64,000 nucleotides of DNA from Anaerobacillus arseniciselenatis (GCF_001865995.1 NZ_MLQQ01000026.1:1-64000), one strand, 5' to 3'. Shown: positions 36,953 through 46,179, counted from the first letter of the stretch. Numbers and translations: made by a program. The notes: generated by a model from the sequence alone, not told the origin.

Positions 36953-37846
36953 ATGAAAATCGGTTTAATTGGTTTAGGCAAAATGGGCTTAAATCTTGGG
37001 CAAAATTTAATTGACCACAATCATGAAGTAGTAGCATTTGACGTAAATCAACAATCAGTAGAAGAAATGGTTAAGCATGGTGCTCAAGGGACAACTAGTT
37101 ATAAGGAACTTATTGAATCGTTACAAATGCCAAGAATTATTTGGATCATGGTTCCCCATCCAGTAGTAGATTCAGTCATTGATGAGATCACTCCGTTTTT
37201 AGAAAAAGGAGATATCGTTATTGAAGCTGGGAATTCACATTATAAAGAATCAGTTCGTCGTTACAACCATTTAAAAGAGTATGGAATTCACTTTATGGAT
37301 GCCGGAACTTCTGGTGGAATGGAAGGGGCTCGTAATGGAGCCAACTATATGGTTGGTGGCGATAAAGAAGCTTGGGAAATTGTTGAACCAATTTTTAAAG
37401 ATACAGCTGCTGAAAATGGCTACTTATATACAGGTGAAGCAGGAAGTGGTCATTATTTAAAAATGGTTCATAACGGAATTGAATATGGAATGATGGCAGC
37501 TATTGGTGAAGGGTTTGAAGTACTAGAAAAAAGTCAATTTGATTATGACTATGAGAAGGTCGCTAAACTTTGGAATCATGGGTCGGTAATTCGTTCATGG
37601 TTAATGGAGTTAACAGAACAAGCATTTTCTAAAGATGCGAAATTGGACGGAATTAAAGGAGTTATGCATTCTTCAGGTGAAGGAAAGTGGACAGTGGAGG
37701 AAGCGTTAGATTTACAAGCAGCTACTCCAGTCATTGCAATGTCACTATTAATGCGTTACCGCTCATTAGATAGTGATACGTTTAATGGAAAAGTTGTTGC
37801 CGCTCTTCGTAATGAATTTGGCGGACACGCTGTTGAAAAAAAGTAG
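36953..37846 (+). CDS. 6-phosphogluconate dehydrogenase, short (NAD-type YqeC/GndZ-like) form
   Basis: A 297-residue enzyme that decarboxylates 6-phosphogluconate to ribulose 5-phosphate. The Rossmann motif IGLIGLGKMGLNLGQNL is at the N-terminus and the substrate motif DAGTSGGMEGARNG near residue 116 is typical. It is the short form lacking the C-terminal extension of classical Gnd, a type often NAD-dependent. It lies between the tctBCA transporter and a transaldolase-like gene, and gluconokinase nearby would provide its substrate. Confidence 0.93.
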   Translation: MKIGLIGLGKMGLNLGQNLIDHNHEVVAFDVNQQSVEEMVKHGAQGTTSYKELIESLQMPRIIWIMVPHPVVDSVIDEITPFLEKGDIVIEAGNSHYKESVRRYNHLKEYGIHFMDAGTSGGMEGARNGANYMVGGDKEAWEIVEPIFKDTAAENGYLYTGEAGSGHYLKMVHNGIEYGMMAAIGEGFEVLEKSQFDYDYEKVAKLWNHGSVIRSWLMELTEQAFSKDAKLDGIKGVMHSSGEGKWTVEEALDLQAATPVIAMSLLMRYRSLDSDTFNGKVVAALRNEFGGHAVEKK

Positions 37847-37883
37847 GGTGAACTTCTTTCGGGAGAGTTGAAATGTTTTAGGG

Positions 37884-37926
37884 AGGGGCTGTCTCATAAG
37901 TGTCTGACACTTATGAGACAGCTCCA
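37884..37926 (+). terminator. Hairpin terminator after 6-phosphogluconate dehydrogenase
   Basis: GCTGTCTCATAAGTGTC pairs perfectly with GACACTTATGAGACAGC with almost no loop. The same GTCTCATAAGTG-type hairpin recurs in the window at 19831, 38840, 47378 and 54593 in varied form. Confidence 0.8.
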
Positions 37927-38003
37927 GCCCTATTTAAGCTCACTGTGATACATTATCAGGTCGAGGTTTTATACATAAAAAAACGTATATGGAGGTAATT
38001 TAA

Positions 38004-38669
38004 GTGAAAATTTTTATTGATACTGCCAATGTTGATCTAATCAAAAGAGCACATAAGATAGGGGTTTTATCTGGAGTTACGACAAATCCTTCGCTTGTTG
38101 CTAAAGAAAATGTGAAATTTGAAGATCGTATTGCAGAAATTTTGCAAGCAGTACCTGAGGTAGAATCGGTTTCTGCAGAAGTATCACCAAACGCAGTGAC
38201 AGCTGAAGAGATGATAGCTGAAGCAAACGAGCTTATTAAAATTAACGGTGGAGATAAAAACGTAACGATCAAACTACCGATGACGTTAGCCGGGTTAGAA
38301 GCGACTCGTTATTTAGCAGATAAAGGTGTGAAAACCAACGTTACTCTTATTTTTACGGTTAACCAAGCGCTTTTAGCGGCTCGTGCAGGGGCTACATATG
38401 TATCACCATTTTTAGGACGTTTAGATGATATTTCTGAAGATGGCGTTCAACTAGTAACGAAAATTGCTGAGCTATTCCGCGTTCACCAGGTAGACGCGCA
38501 AATTATTGCCGCATCTGTTCGCCATCCAGATCATGTGACACGTGTTGCAATGGCTGGTGCGCACATCGCAACAATTCCTTTTAGTGTAATAGAGCAATTG
38601 GCAAAACATCCGCTTACTGATCAAGGAATTGCAAAGTTTGCTGCTGATTGGGAAACTACAAAAGTTTAA
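38004..38669 (+). CDS. Transaldolase / fructose-6-phosphate aldolase family (TalC type)
   Basis: A 221-residue short transaldolase-family enzyme. It opens [20 protein letters not shown] and shows [12 protein letters not shown] (about residues 24-35), the Schiff-base lysine within NVTIKLPMT (near residue 90) and the [13 protein letters not shown] block. It would recycle pentose phosphate made by 6-phosphogluconate dehydrogenase. Transaldolase and fructose-6-phosphate aldolase activities are not separable by eye. Confidence 0.92.
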   Translation: MKIFIDTANVDLIKRAHKIGVLSGVTTNPSLVAKENVKFEDRIAEILQAVPEVESVSAEVSPNAVTAEEMIAEANELIKINGGDKNVTIKLPMTLAGLEATRYLADKGVKTNVTLIFTVNQALLAARAGATYVSPFLGRLDDISEDGVQLVTKIAELFRVHQVDAQIIAASVRHPDHVTRVAMAGAHIATIPFSVIEQLAKHPLTDQGIAKFAADWETTKV

Positions 38670-38708
38670 TTAAAATATTTAATCATATGGCAAAAGAACG
38701 CTATTAAC

Positions 38709-38827
38709 TGAGTGAATTTCATAATTACCTAAATTGAGCCATATCTAACTATATGTAGTTGCGATCGACTTTACGCAACATATAGTTACCCAATGGCGAT
38801 AATATTGAATTATGGAATTCATTAAAC
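38709..38827. repeat. Family A palindromic element, copy 4 (forward, subtype 2)
   Basis: The ends TGAGTGAATTTCATAATTAC and GAATTATGGAATTCATTAA match the family; the core differs from copies 1-3 (CTATATGTAGTTGCG with CGCAACATATAG) but is still self-complementary. This core resembles those of copies 5 and 6. Confidence 0.83.
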
Positions 38828-38839
38828 TAGCTAATAAAA

Positions 38840-38893
38840 AAGACGGGGCTGTCCCAAAACTAAGTGTAGACACTTATGGGATAACCCCGTCTT
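38840..38893. terminator. Bidirectional terminator between transaldolase-like gene and bpsB
   Basis: AAGACGGGG pairs with CCCCGTCTT, with further inner pairing around AAGTGT/ACACTT. A and T runs flank it on both sides. It separates two convergent genes. Confidence 0.85.
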
Positions 38894-38894
38894 C

Positions 38895-39455
38895 TTATTT
38901 TTCATAAGAAGGGATGAAACGTCCCCGCTTTTCAAAGACTTCTTCATAATCTGTTGCTTCTTTAAGTGCTTTTTCTTCGGTCCGTATACGCACGGAAAGT
39001 ACGAGTGCATTAACGATCGTAAAAACGACTGCTGTCCAATACGCTTGAAAAATAAGGGGAAACACCGCAATTTCAGTAAAAACGATGACGAAGTTAGGGT
39101 GACGAATATATTGGTACGGCCCTTTGGCAATCACTTTGGCTCCAGGAAGCACCATAATTCTCGTATTCCAAAACTCTCCAAGGGAAGACAGTGCCCAAAC
39201 ACGCCCGAATTGAGCGATTAAAAAAATAAAAAAAGGGACGATCGACCAAGCGACAAATTTTGGTGGGTGGACCGTTACCTCCACTAATAGAGATAAGAAA
39301 AACATCGTATGAAGTAAAACAAGATATTTGTAATGTTCTCTGCCTACTTCATAGCCTCCTCGTTCTTTAATCCACACAGCATTTTTATTAGCAATTATTA
39401 CTTCAATTACACGTTGGCAAATGACGATTACAATTAATAAGTAAATACCGAACAT
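38895..39455 (-). CDS. bpsB: Isoprenylcysteine methyltransferase-family membrane methyltransferase (BpsB/YpbQ type)
   Basis: A 186-residue membrane protein with about four helices. The C-terminal motif KGPYQYIRHPNFVIV (near residue 108) and the closing EEKALKEATDYEEVFEKRGRF are typical of ICMT-fold methyltransferases. It is encoded directly after the type III polyketide synthase gene, as in the B. subtilis bpsA-bpsB pair, where it O-methylates alkylpyrones. The same job is likely here. Confidence 0.88.
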   Translation of the reverse strand: MFGIYLLIVIVICQRVIEVIIANKNAVWIKERGGYEVGREHYKYLVLLHTMFFLSLLVEVTVHPPKFVAWSIVPFFIFLIAQFGRVWALSSLGEFWNTRIMVLPGAKVIAKGPYQYIRHPNFVIVFTEIAVFPLIFQAYWTAVVFTIVNALVLSVRIRTEEKALKEATDYEEVFEKRGRFIPSYEK

Positions 39456-40562
39456 TTAATGTACTCCTTTCCATTGTAGTAATACGAGTTCGGAAGAAAA
39501 TCCTGGTCCTAGTGCAGCCATAAGTCCATAATCTCCTTCGTTATGTTGTTTTTTCATGATTTCTTCAAGGACATAAAGGACGGTCGGTGAAGACATATTT
39601 CCGTGCTTTTGTAAAATTCGTTGACTTTCACGGGTCATTTTTTGATCAATCTCAAGTACCTCTAGGTAGGCATCGATTACTTTCTTTCCACCAGGGTGAG
39701 CAATAAATTCGGTTAGATCATTGATTTTTAAGTTCATTGTCTCAAGAAATTCCTCTACATTTCGTCGTAGCCATTTTTTTATAATGTTAGGAATATCTCT
39801 AGAGAAAACAACGTGTAATCCGCTATCCTTCATTTCCCACCCCATTACATCTTCAGAATTAGGCATTAGTGTCGAACGGGACTGTACGAAGGCAGGTTGT
39901 AGGGGCTGTGCAGTTAGATCGCGTATTGACGATTCGTCTCCGGTGATTAAGGCACAGGCGACGCCATCAGCAAATAAAGAAGTACCGATTAAATTACTTT
40001 TTGTAAGGTCGTTTCTCTGAAATGTTAGGCTACAAAGCTCAACGCAAACAACGAGTGCATTGGCTGTTGGGTAAGCTTTACAATATTCAAAGCCACGGGC
40101 GATGCCACTTGCGCCTCCAGCACAGCCAAGCCCCCATATTGGTATTCGCTTCGTATGAGGAGAAAAAGGAAGAACGTTCATAATCCTTGCCTCAATACTC
40201 GGTGTTGCCATTCCAGAACTAGAAACGAAAATAATTGCATCAATGTTAGCTACATCTATTTCTTGTTTCAAAAAAAGTGCATTTGCTAAACAAAGATTGA
40301 TCGCCTCAACGCCGTATTTTGTAGCAAGCTCAATATATAAATCGTTCTTTTCTTCAAGAGAATGGTCGACACGAAACCACTCGAGCGGCATTGCAAATTG
40401 ACGTTCTTCAATTTGTCCATTAGAAAAAGCTTTTAATAGACGCTCAATATCTTGGAAGTTCTCACTAAACAGCTCTCGGGCAAATTCGGTTGTAACGTCT
40501 TGCTTTAATGTGTGTGGTGGTTTGAACGAACTAATCGATGTGATTTGTGGCATATCATTCAC
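39456..40562 (-). CDS. bpsA: Type III polyketide synthase (chalcone/stilbene synthase family)
   Basis: A 368-residue homodimer-type condensing enzyme. The catalytic cysteine is C147 in WGLGCAGGASG; the histidine lies in EFIAHPGGKKVID and the asparagine in KHGNMSSPTVLYV, completing the Cys-His-Asn triad. In Bacillus the homologue BpsA makes alkylpyrones and alkylresorcinol-like lipids from long acyl-CoA. It abuts bpsB with no gap. The product would be a membrane-active phenolic or pyrone lipid. Confidence 0.93.
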   Translation of the reverse strand: MNDMPQITSISSFKPPHTLKQDVTTEFARELFSENFQDIERLLKAFSNGQIEERQFAMPLEWFRVDHSLEEKNDLYIELATKYGVEAINLCLANALFLKQEIDVANIDAIIFVSSSGMATPSIEARIMNVLPFSPHTKRIPIWGLGCAGGASGIARGFEYCKAYPTANALVVCVELCSLTFQRNDLTKSNLIGTSLFADGVACALITGDESSIRDLTAQPLQPAFVQSRSTLMPNSEDVMGWEMKDSGLHVVFSRDIPNIIKKWLRRNVEEFLETMNLKINDLTEFIAHPGGKKVIDAYLEVLEIDQKMTRESQRILQKHGNMSSPTVLYVLEEIMKKQHNEGDYGLMAALGPGFSSELVLLQWKGVH

Positions 40563-40692
40563 CTAACTTTACTTTTTAAGTTTCAGTTACGTTATAATTT
40601 CCAATTTCTTCTTCGGTTATGTAAGTTGAAAAACATTTTCGTAACAACTGTGATGCAGCAAACGAGCTTGGAGTGGAATTATTATACAATTT

Positions 40693-40746
40693 GTCCACTC
40701 CAGACGGACAAAAAGGGGTAAATGTCTTTTTGAGGTGTCTGACACC
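40693..40746. repeat. Short dyad pair, also found inverted at 51763
   Basis: GTCCACTCCAGACGGAC (40693-40709) and the palindrome GGTGTCTGACACC (40734-40746) occur together. The same two motifs appear in reversed order and orientation at 51763-51815. This is a small dispersed repeat family. Confidence 0.65.
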
Positions 40747-40807
40747 ACTAAATGTGAAATTAAATTTCACAAATATTCAAATTTAGTAAAAAAAATTCGG
40801 GAAAGCC

Positions 40808-40860
40808 TAGAAAAGAGAAATTTTATTTCGTATAATTAAATTAACAAAAAATATTTTTTC
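40808..40860 (+). promoter_or_regulatory. Promoter and candidate RpiR operators of the aldolase-ilvD operon
   Basis: TATAAT at 40831 with TAGAAA 17 bp before it forms a plausible sigma-A promoter. GAAATTTTATTTC (40817-40829) lies between the boxes and CAAAAAATATTTTTTC (40845-40860) just after. Both match the pair of motifs at the tctBCA promoter, so the two operons are probably co-regulated. Confidence 0.6.
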
Positions 40861-40882
40861 TTTTACAAAAGGGGGAACTAAA

Positions 40883-41764
40883 ATGATTCACGGTGTGATT
40901 CCGGCAGTACTTACACCTTTTACGACTAGTGGTGAAGTAAATGAAAAGGCTTTACGTGAATATGTTGATTTTTTAATTGATAAAGGCGTTCACGGATTAT
41001 TTCCGTTAGGAACGAATGGGTCAGGACCGCTTATGTCAGTGGAAGATCGAAAAAAAGTGATTTCAATTGTCGTTGAGCAAACGAATAAACGCGTACCTGT
41101 GATCGTCCATACGGGAGCGATTTCTACATCCGAGACAATCGAAGTTACCTTACATGCCGAAAATGCAGGGGCTGATGCAGCGGCAATTGTTACTCCATGG
41201 TATTTCCCACATGATGATGTTTCATTACAATTGCATTTTTCAGCAGTTGCTGAAGCTGTTCCGAATCTTCCAATCTATTTATATAACATTCCAGGAAATG
41301 CAAAAAATGAATTAAAACCGAAGTTAATGAAAAAACTCGCAGATCAACATGCTAACATTAAAGGTATTAAAGATAGCTCTAAAGATTTAGCAAGATTACA
41401 AGATTACATTGCCACTTTAGGAGAAGGTTATGACGTAGTTGTGGGAACTGACGCTTTAGTTTATCCAGCTCTAGCCATGGGCGCAACAGGCGTAGTCTCG
41501 GCGGTTGGGAATTGTTTTCCAGAAATTATGGTTGAGTTGTATGAAGCTTACAACGCTGACGACTTAACGGAAGCAAAAAAATTACAATACCGTGCTAATC
41601 AAGTTCGAGATGCCCTGAAATTAGGCTCATATATTACTCCTTATTATGAAGCATTAAAACTTCGAGGGATTGATGTTGGTGAAGTGAAACTTCCGCTACG
41701 ACCGTTAACTGAAACCGAAAAAGATAATTTAAAAACTGCTTTAACAAATCTTAACTTATTATAG
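40883..41764 (+). CDS. DapA-family aldolase (2-keto-3-deoxy acid aldolase type)
   Basis: A 293-residue class I aldolase of the dihydrodipicolinate synthase / N-acetylneuraminate lyase family. GVIPAVLTPF at the start, the GTNGSGPLMS loop near residue 44, the tyrosine in IYLYNIPG (near 137) and the Schiff-base lysine in IKGIKDSS (near 163) are visible. The adjacent IlvD-type dehydratase suggests it cleaves 2-keto-3-deoxygluconate-like acids to pyruvate and an aldehyde. It is not likely to be the lysine-pathway DapA, given the context. Confidence 0.87.
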   Translation: MIHGVIPAVLTPFTTSGEVNEKALREYVDFLIDKGVHGLFPLGTNGSGPLMSVEDRKKVISIVVEQTNKRVPVIVHTGAISTSETIEVTLHAENAGADAAAIVTPWYFPHDDVSLQLHFSAVAEAVPNLPIYLYNIPGNAKNELKPKLMKKLADQHANIKGIKDSSKDLARLQDYIATLGEGYDVVVGTDALVYPALAMGATGVVSAVGNCFPEIMVELYEAYNADDLTEAKKLQYRANQVRDALKLGSYITPYYEALKLRGIDVGEVKLPLRPLTETEKDNLKTALTNLNLL

Positions 41765-41782
41765 AAAAGGAGACGATCAACG

Positions 41783-43450
41783 ATGGAAAATAAAATTTCG
41801 CAAATTGCCCCATATACGAGAGCAATTTTAAAGGCACACTTATGTTCATGTGGTGTCGATTATAAAAGTATGGATAAACCAGTCATTGCGATCGCAAACT
41901 CTTGGAATGAAGTCGTTCCAGGTCATGTTCACTTAAGAGAACTTGCTGAGCGGGTAAAAAAAGGTGTTCGTGAAGCGGGGGGCTTACCGCTAGAGTTTAA
42001 TACGATTGCTGTTTGTGATGGAATTGCGCAAGGTCACGAGGGGATGAAATATTCACTACCGAGTCGTGAGACAATTGCTGATAGTGTTGAAATTATGGTG
42101 AAAGGACATGGAATGTTTGACGGAATGGTCGTTTTAAGTTCTTGTGACAAAATTGTTCCCGGAATGATGATGGCTGCCGGGCGCTTGAATTTACCATCTT
42201 TAGTCGTTTTAGGTGGTGTCATGCCAAACCATATTAAACCGTACGAATCTAAAGCGGCGAGAAAAGACTTTTTAGCAGGAGAGCTTGATGAAGAAGGATT
42301 AGTTAAAATTACAAATGAGTATTATCCGAGCGCAGGTGCTTGTCCGTTCCTAGGGACGGCGAATACGATGCAAGGGCTTTCTGAAGCGTTAGGAATGGCA
42401 CTTCCAAAAACGTCTTGGATGCAAGCTCTATCAGATGAACAGTTAGATGCTGCCGAAGAAGCAGGTCGTCAAGCGGTTGAATTAGTCAATAAAGGGGTCA
42501 CTCCTAAAGACATTATGACAAAAGAAGCGTTTGAAAATGCGATTTCTGTATTACTTGCAATGGGTGGTTCGTTAAACGCTTGCTTACATTTACCAGCCAT
42601 AGCTCATGAAGTAGGAGTGGACCTACCGATCGACCTTTTTGATGAAATCAGTCGTAAAGTTCCATTCCTTGCAGGAGTAACTCCAAATAACAATGAATAT
42701 ACAACCAATGATTTACAGCGTGCCGGTGGAATGCCAGCATTAATGCAAGAATTACGTTCGCTACTACACACGGATGCTTTAACAGTTAATGGCAAAACGG
42801 TTGCTGAAAATATCGAAGGTCACGACGTACTTGATCGTGAAATTATTTATCCATTACAAAAACCAATTACCGAAGAAGGTGGTATCGCCGTTCTTAAAGG
42901 AAACTTAACAAAAGACGGTGCCTTAATTAAGCAATCGGCGGTTTCAAAAGATTTACTTACTTTCTCAGGCCCAGCAAAAGTCTTTAACTCAGAAGAAGAT
43001 TTTGTAGCTGCTTACGAAGCCGATAACATCTTTGAAGGAGATGCCGTTGTTATTCGTTATGAAGGTCCTAAAGGAGGGCCTGGTATGAGGGAATTACACC
43101 GCTGTACGGAAGTGTTAGGGAAGTTTGAGCGAGTTGCCTTAATTACTGACGGTCGTTTTTCTGGAGCTAGTGCTGGTTTATCAATTGGATACGCTAGCCC
43201 AGAAGCAGCTGAAGGTGGTACGATGGCCTTGGTTGAAGATGGCGATATGATTGACATTGATATTCCAAACCGTTCAATTACGTTAAACGTTTCAGATGAA
43301 GAACTATCACGTCGCGCAGAACATTTAGAAATCTTAAAGCGTGAAGCGAGTAAATATTTACGTATGTATGCAAATAACGCCTCATCTGCTGCAACAGGTG
43401 GAATTCGTGTTATTGACGAGGAAAATAAAACAAAAGAATACTCACTTTAA
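41783..43450 (+). CDS. ilvD: IlvD/Edd-family dehydratase
   Basis: A 555-residue iron-sulfur dehydratase of standard IlvD length. Cluster-region cysteines are seen in CDGIAQGHEGMKYSLPSRE, SSCDKIVPGMM and GACPFLGTANTM; the C-terminal TDGRFSGASAGLSIGYASPEA block is complete. It could be dihydroxyacid dehydratase of branched-chain synthesis, but no ilv or leu genes are near. Coupling (18 bp) to a keto-acid aldolase favours a sugar-acid dehydratase such as gluconate or galactonate dehydratase. The symbol gives the family only. Confidence 0.88.
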   Translation: MENKISQIAPYTRAILKAHLCSCGVDYKSMDKPVIAIANSWNEVVPGHVHLRELAERVKKGVREAGGLPLEFNTIAVCDGIAQGHEGMKYSLPSRETIADSVEIMVKGHGMFDGMVVLSSCDKIVPGMMMAAGRLNLPSLVVLGGVMPNHIKPYESKAARKDFLAGELDEEGLVKITNEYYPSAGACPFLGTANTMQGLSEALGMALPKTSWMQALSDEQLDAAEEAGRQAVELVNKGVTPKDIMTKEAFENAISVLLAMGGSLNACLHLPAIAHEVGVDLPIDLFDEISRKVPFLAGVTPNNNEYTTNDLQRAGGMPALMQELRSLLHTDALTVNGKTVAENIEGHDVLDREIIYPLQKPITEEGGIAVLKGNLTKDGALIKQSAVSKDLLTFSGPAKVFNSEEDFVAAYEADNIFEGDAVVIRYEGPKGGPGMRELHRCTEVLGKFERVALITDGRFSGASAGLSIGYASPEAAEGGTMALVEDGDMIDIDIPNRSITLNVSDEELSRRAEHLEILKREASKYLRMYANNASSAATGGIRVIDEENKTKEYSL

Positions 43451-43479
43451 ATATCGCAAAATAATAGGAAAAAGTGTGA

Positions 43480-43514
43480 AAAATGGCTCAGTTCAAAACG
43501 AACTGAGCCATTTT
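43480..43514. terminator. Terminator after the aldolase-ilvD operon
   Basis: AAAATGGCTCAGTTC pairs perfectly with GAACTGAGCCATTTT over a 5-base loop, 30 bp after the stop codon, followed by AATTTGATT. Confidence 0.93.
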
Positions 43515-43519
43515 AATTT

Positions 43520-43633
43520 GATTAGATATTTCAATACTATCGCCATTAAGTATCTATATGTAGTTGCGTAAAGTCGTTCGCAACTACATATAGTTTGGTA
43601 TGACTCGATTTAGGTAATTATGAAATTCACTCA
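43520..43633. repeat. Family A palindromic element, copy 5 (reverse, subtype 2)
   Basis: The right end AATTATGAAATTCACTCA matches the family perfectly; the left end is decayed. The core CTATATGTAGTTGCG / CGCAACTACATATAG is strongly palindromic. It lies between convergent ilvD and gluconokinase genes, 20 bp from the gluconokinase stop. Confidence 0.8.
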
Positions 43634-43653
43634 ATCGGGTGCAAATTAACCTC

Positions 43654-45180
43654 TTAAAAAGACATTCGTTGAAAGTTAGCCAACGCCGAAAAATGTGGCT
43701 TTAATGCAAAGTATAGCTGTCGATAAGTCTTGTATAGTTCTTGGTATACTTCACTTGATTCACGATTTGGTTCAATCGTTTGCTTCATTGGGATAGATTT
43801 TTTTATAGCTTCTAACGATGACACTTCACCTATAGCAAGAAGTGCAAACCAAGCTGCGCCCCATGCTGAGCTTTGATGGCTTTCAGGTACTTGAACAGGG
43901 TGACCGAAAATATCAGCAACGATTTGTAACCAAAGTGGTGAACGAGCAAAGCCACCACTAGCGTATAAATTAACAGGCTCACCAGCTAACCGTTCTAACG
44001 CCTCGCCGACACTATAAAGGCTGAATACAACCCCTTCTAAGCCAGCACGGATCATATGCTCTTTTTTGTGTGCTAAAGTAAGTCCGATATAGCTCCCTCT
44101 AGCATTCGCATCCCAGTAAGGCGCTCTTTCTCCATTTAAAAAAGGTAAAAATAAAAGTCCATTAGAACCCGGTGATACGGTGGCAGCTCGCTTTGTTAAT
44201 AAGTCATATGCACTGCCCCCGTTACTTAATGCTAGCTCAACTTCTTTTTCTCCTAATACATCTCGCATCCATTGAAAAGCGATACCACCATTATTTGTCG
44301 GTCCCCCCATGATCCACAAATTATCAGCAACACCATAGCAAAAGATTTCTTGTTTCTCATCAGTTTTTGGTTTTGAAGACATTTGTCGTATTGCACCGCT
44401 CGTGCCAACAGTGATGGCAACATCACCAGGTGCAGTGGCGCCGATCCCTAAGTTTGCTAACGGTCCATCACTGCCGCCTAATACAAACGGTGTATCAGCT
44501 TTTAACCCCATTTGCTCTGCTATATCTATAGGTAACCCTTGGCAAACTTCTGTTGGTGGAACAGGCTTAGATAATTGTTCACGGCGAACACTTGCAATTT
44601 CTAACACATCATCGTCCCAATCAAATGAATGGATGTTAAAAAGACCAGTAGATGAAGCGACTGAGTAGTCAACAACTGCTACACCGAACCATTGTAAAAG
44701 AAGATATTCTTTAATAGAAACAAACATAGTTGCTTCTTGATAAGGTTTGTAGTCGTTTTCCTTCATCCAAACTAACTTGCTTAACGGAGACATTGGATGA
44801 ATTGGTGTCCCTGTTTTTAAATAAATATCCGTTTTTCGTTTTAATCTTTCAGCTTGTTTTACACTTCTTCCATCTGCCCATATAATTGATGGAGATAGAG
44901 GCTCATAATGATTATTAAGACAAATGAGTGAGTGCATAGCCGATGAAAGACCGACTGTACAAACTTGTTCTTTTTTTGCATTTGCTTTTTTTACAACCGA
45001 ACTAATAGAGGCGATTGCCGCTTTTTCAATTACAACTGGATCTTGCTCGGCCCATGACGGTTGTGGGTGACTAACAGAGTAAAGGCTTTCGCTTTCTGCT
45101 ACTACAACTCCGTCTTTTTTAAATAAAACTGCTTTTGCACTTGTTGTTCCAATATCAAGACCTATGACATAACTCTCCAT
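43654..45180 (-). CDS. gntK: Gluconokinase (FGGY family)
   Basis: A 508-residue sugar kinase. The N-terminal phosphate motif GLDIGTTSAKAVLF, the substrate-region motif IIWADGRS near residue 91, and the C-terminal GLEGVVFSLYSVGE and ASGGFARSPLW stretches fit FGGY carbohydrate kinases, and length fits GntK of B. subtilis. The 6-phosphogluconate made would feed the 6-phosphogluconate dehydrogenase at 36953. It follows rpiR by 13 bp in one operon. Xylulose kinase is the main alternative. Confidence 0.85.
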   Translation of the reverse strand: MESYVIGLDIGTTSAKAVLFKKDGVVVAESESLYSVSHPQPSWAEQDPVVIEKAAIASISSVVKKANAKKEQVCTVGLSSAMHSLICLNNHYEPLSPSIIWADGRSVKQAERLKRKTDIYLKTGTPIHPMSPLSKLVWMKENDYKPYQEATMFVSIKEYLLLQWFGVAVVDYSVASSTGLFNIHSFDWDDDVLEIASVRREQLSKPVPPTEVCQGLPIDIAEQMGLKADTPFVLGGSDGPLANLGIGATAPGDVAITVGTSGAIRQMSSKPKTDEKQEIFCYGVADNLWIMGGPTNNGGIAFQWMRDVLGEKEVELALSNGGSAYDLLTKRAATVSPGSNGLLFLPFLNGERAPYWDANARGSYIGLTLAHKKEHMIRAGLEGVVFSLYSVGEALERLAGEPVNLYASGGFARSPLWLQIVADIFGHPVQVPESHQSSAWGAAWFALLAIGEVSSLEAIKKSIPMKQTIEPNRESSEVYQELYKTYRQLYFALKPHFSALANFQRMSF

Positions 45181-45193
45181 TTAGTACACATCC

Positions 45194-46042
45194 TTATAGC
45201 CGCTTTAGTGAAATTGCATTTCGTACTTTTTGTAATGATTGTTGCATTAGCTCTCTGCGAGCAACACTTACATTAACGTAAAGAGCATCGATTATACTTA
45301 ATTGCGCTAGTCGAGATGACAATGCTTCAGAACGGTACTCTGTTTCATCACTTACTGTATATAGTGGGATATCCACTCCTTGACTAAGAGGAGATTTCGC
45401 TAGCGTAGTAATCGCTATCGTCGTGGCCCCTGCCTCTTTAGCTACTTCTAAAGATTGAAGCATATCTTTGTTTGAACCTGAATGAGATATGAGCACAGCG
45501 ACATCGTTTTTTGTTAATAAAGAAGCAGACATAATTTGTAAATGGGAATCGCTATAAGCAGCAGAGTGAATTCCTGTACGTAAAAACTTATGATGAGCGT
45601 CTTCAGCGACTGATCCGGAACCACCGTTCCCGTAAAACTCAATTTTGTTTGCATTAAGAATTGCTTGAACAGCCATTGGAAAATGGTCGGCTTCGATGAC
45701 TCGCAATGTTTCTTCTAACGTACGGATATTAGACTTGAAAACTTTTTCGGCAATCGTTTTTTCTGTATCGTCCGCTTGAATTTTTTCATGAATATCATTA
45801 ATTGGACTAACAACTTCAGAAGCTAGTGCAATTTTCATCGCCTGATAACCTTTAAAGCCAATGCGCTTACAAAAGCGGAACACCGTAGCTTCTGCTACAC
45901 TTAAATCATCGGCAATTTGATTAATGGTAGAGTGAACAATATTTTGTGGATTATTTATTATATAATCAGCAATTTTTTTTTCTTTATCACTAAAATCTGA
46001 ATAAGAAGATTTAATTCTAGCTATACAATGTGTTTGAACCAT
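45194..46042 (-). CDS. RpiR-family transcriptional regulator
   Basis: A 282-residue RpiR regulator: an N-terminal helix-turn-helix (STINQIADDLSVAEATVFRFCKR is the recognition region, about residues 38-60) and a C-terminal SIS sugar-phosphate-binding domain (YGNGGSGSVAEDAHHKFLRTG). Such regulators sense phosphosugars or phosphosugar acids, e.g. 6-phosphogluconate. GGGAGGA lies before the ATG. The operator-like GAAAAATTATTTC sits 18 bp upstream of its start, so it likely controls itself with gntK as well as tctBCA and the aldolase-ilvD pair. Confidence 0.93.
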   Translation of the reverse strand: MVQTHCIARIKSSYSDFSDKEKKIADYIINNPQNIVHSTINQIADDLSVAEATVFRFCKRIGFKGYQAMKIALASEVVSPINDIHEKIQADDTEKTIAEKVFKSNIRTLEETLRVIEADHFPMAVQAILNANKIEFYGNGGSGSVAEDAHHKFLRTGIHSAAYSDSHLQIMSASLLTKNDVAVLISHSGSNKDMLQSLEVAKEAGATTIAITTLAKSPLSQGVDIPLYTVSDETEYRSEALSSRLAQLSIIDALYVNVSVARRELMQQSLQKVRNAISLKRL

Positions 46043-46059
46043 ACCTGAGTCCTCCCAGT

Positions 46060-46179
46060 GAAAAATTATTTCTACTTATATCATATATGAAAACGGTTAA
46101 TAAAAAAATATTTTTTCTTAAAAAACATAGAAAAAGAAAATAATTACCATAAAACTAGTGAGAAATGGAAAATTATTTC
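46060..46179. promoter_or_regulatory. RpiR-type operator cluster upstream of rpiR-gntK
   Basis: GAAAAATTATTTC (46060-46072) is the exact reverse complement of the tctBCA site at 33210. AAAAAAATATTTTTTC lies at 46102 and GAAAATTATTTC at 46168. The 393-bp gap also holds the promoter of the divergent AEC gene; nothing gene-like was seen. Confidence 0.6.

Noticed and set aside
41783..43450. Branched-chain amino acid biosynthetic role for IlvD
   Set aside because: No ilv or leu genes are nearby and the gene is coupled to a keto-acid aldolase under a sugar-acid-type operator; not excluded, only less likely.
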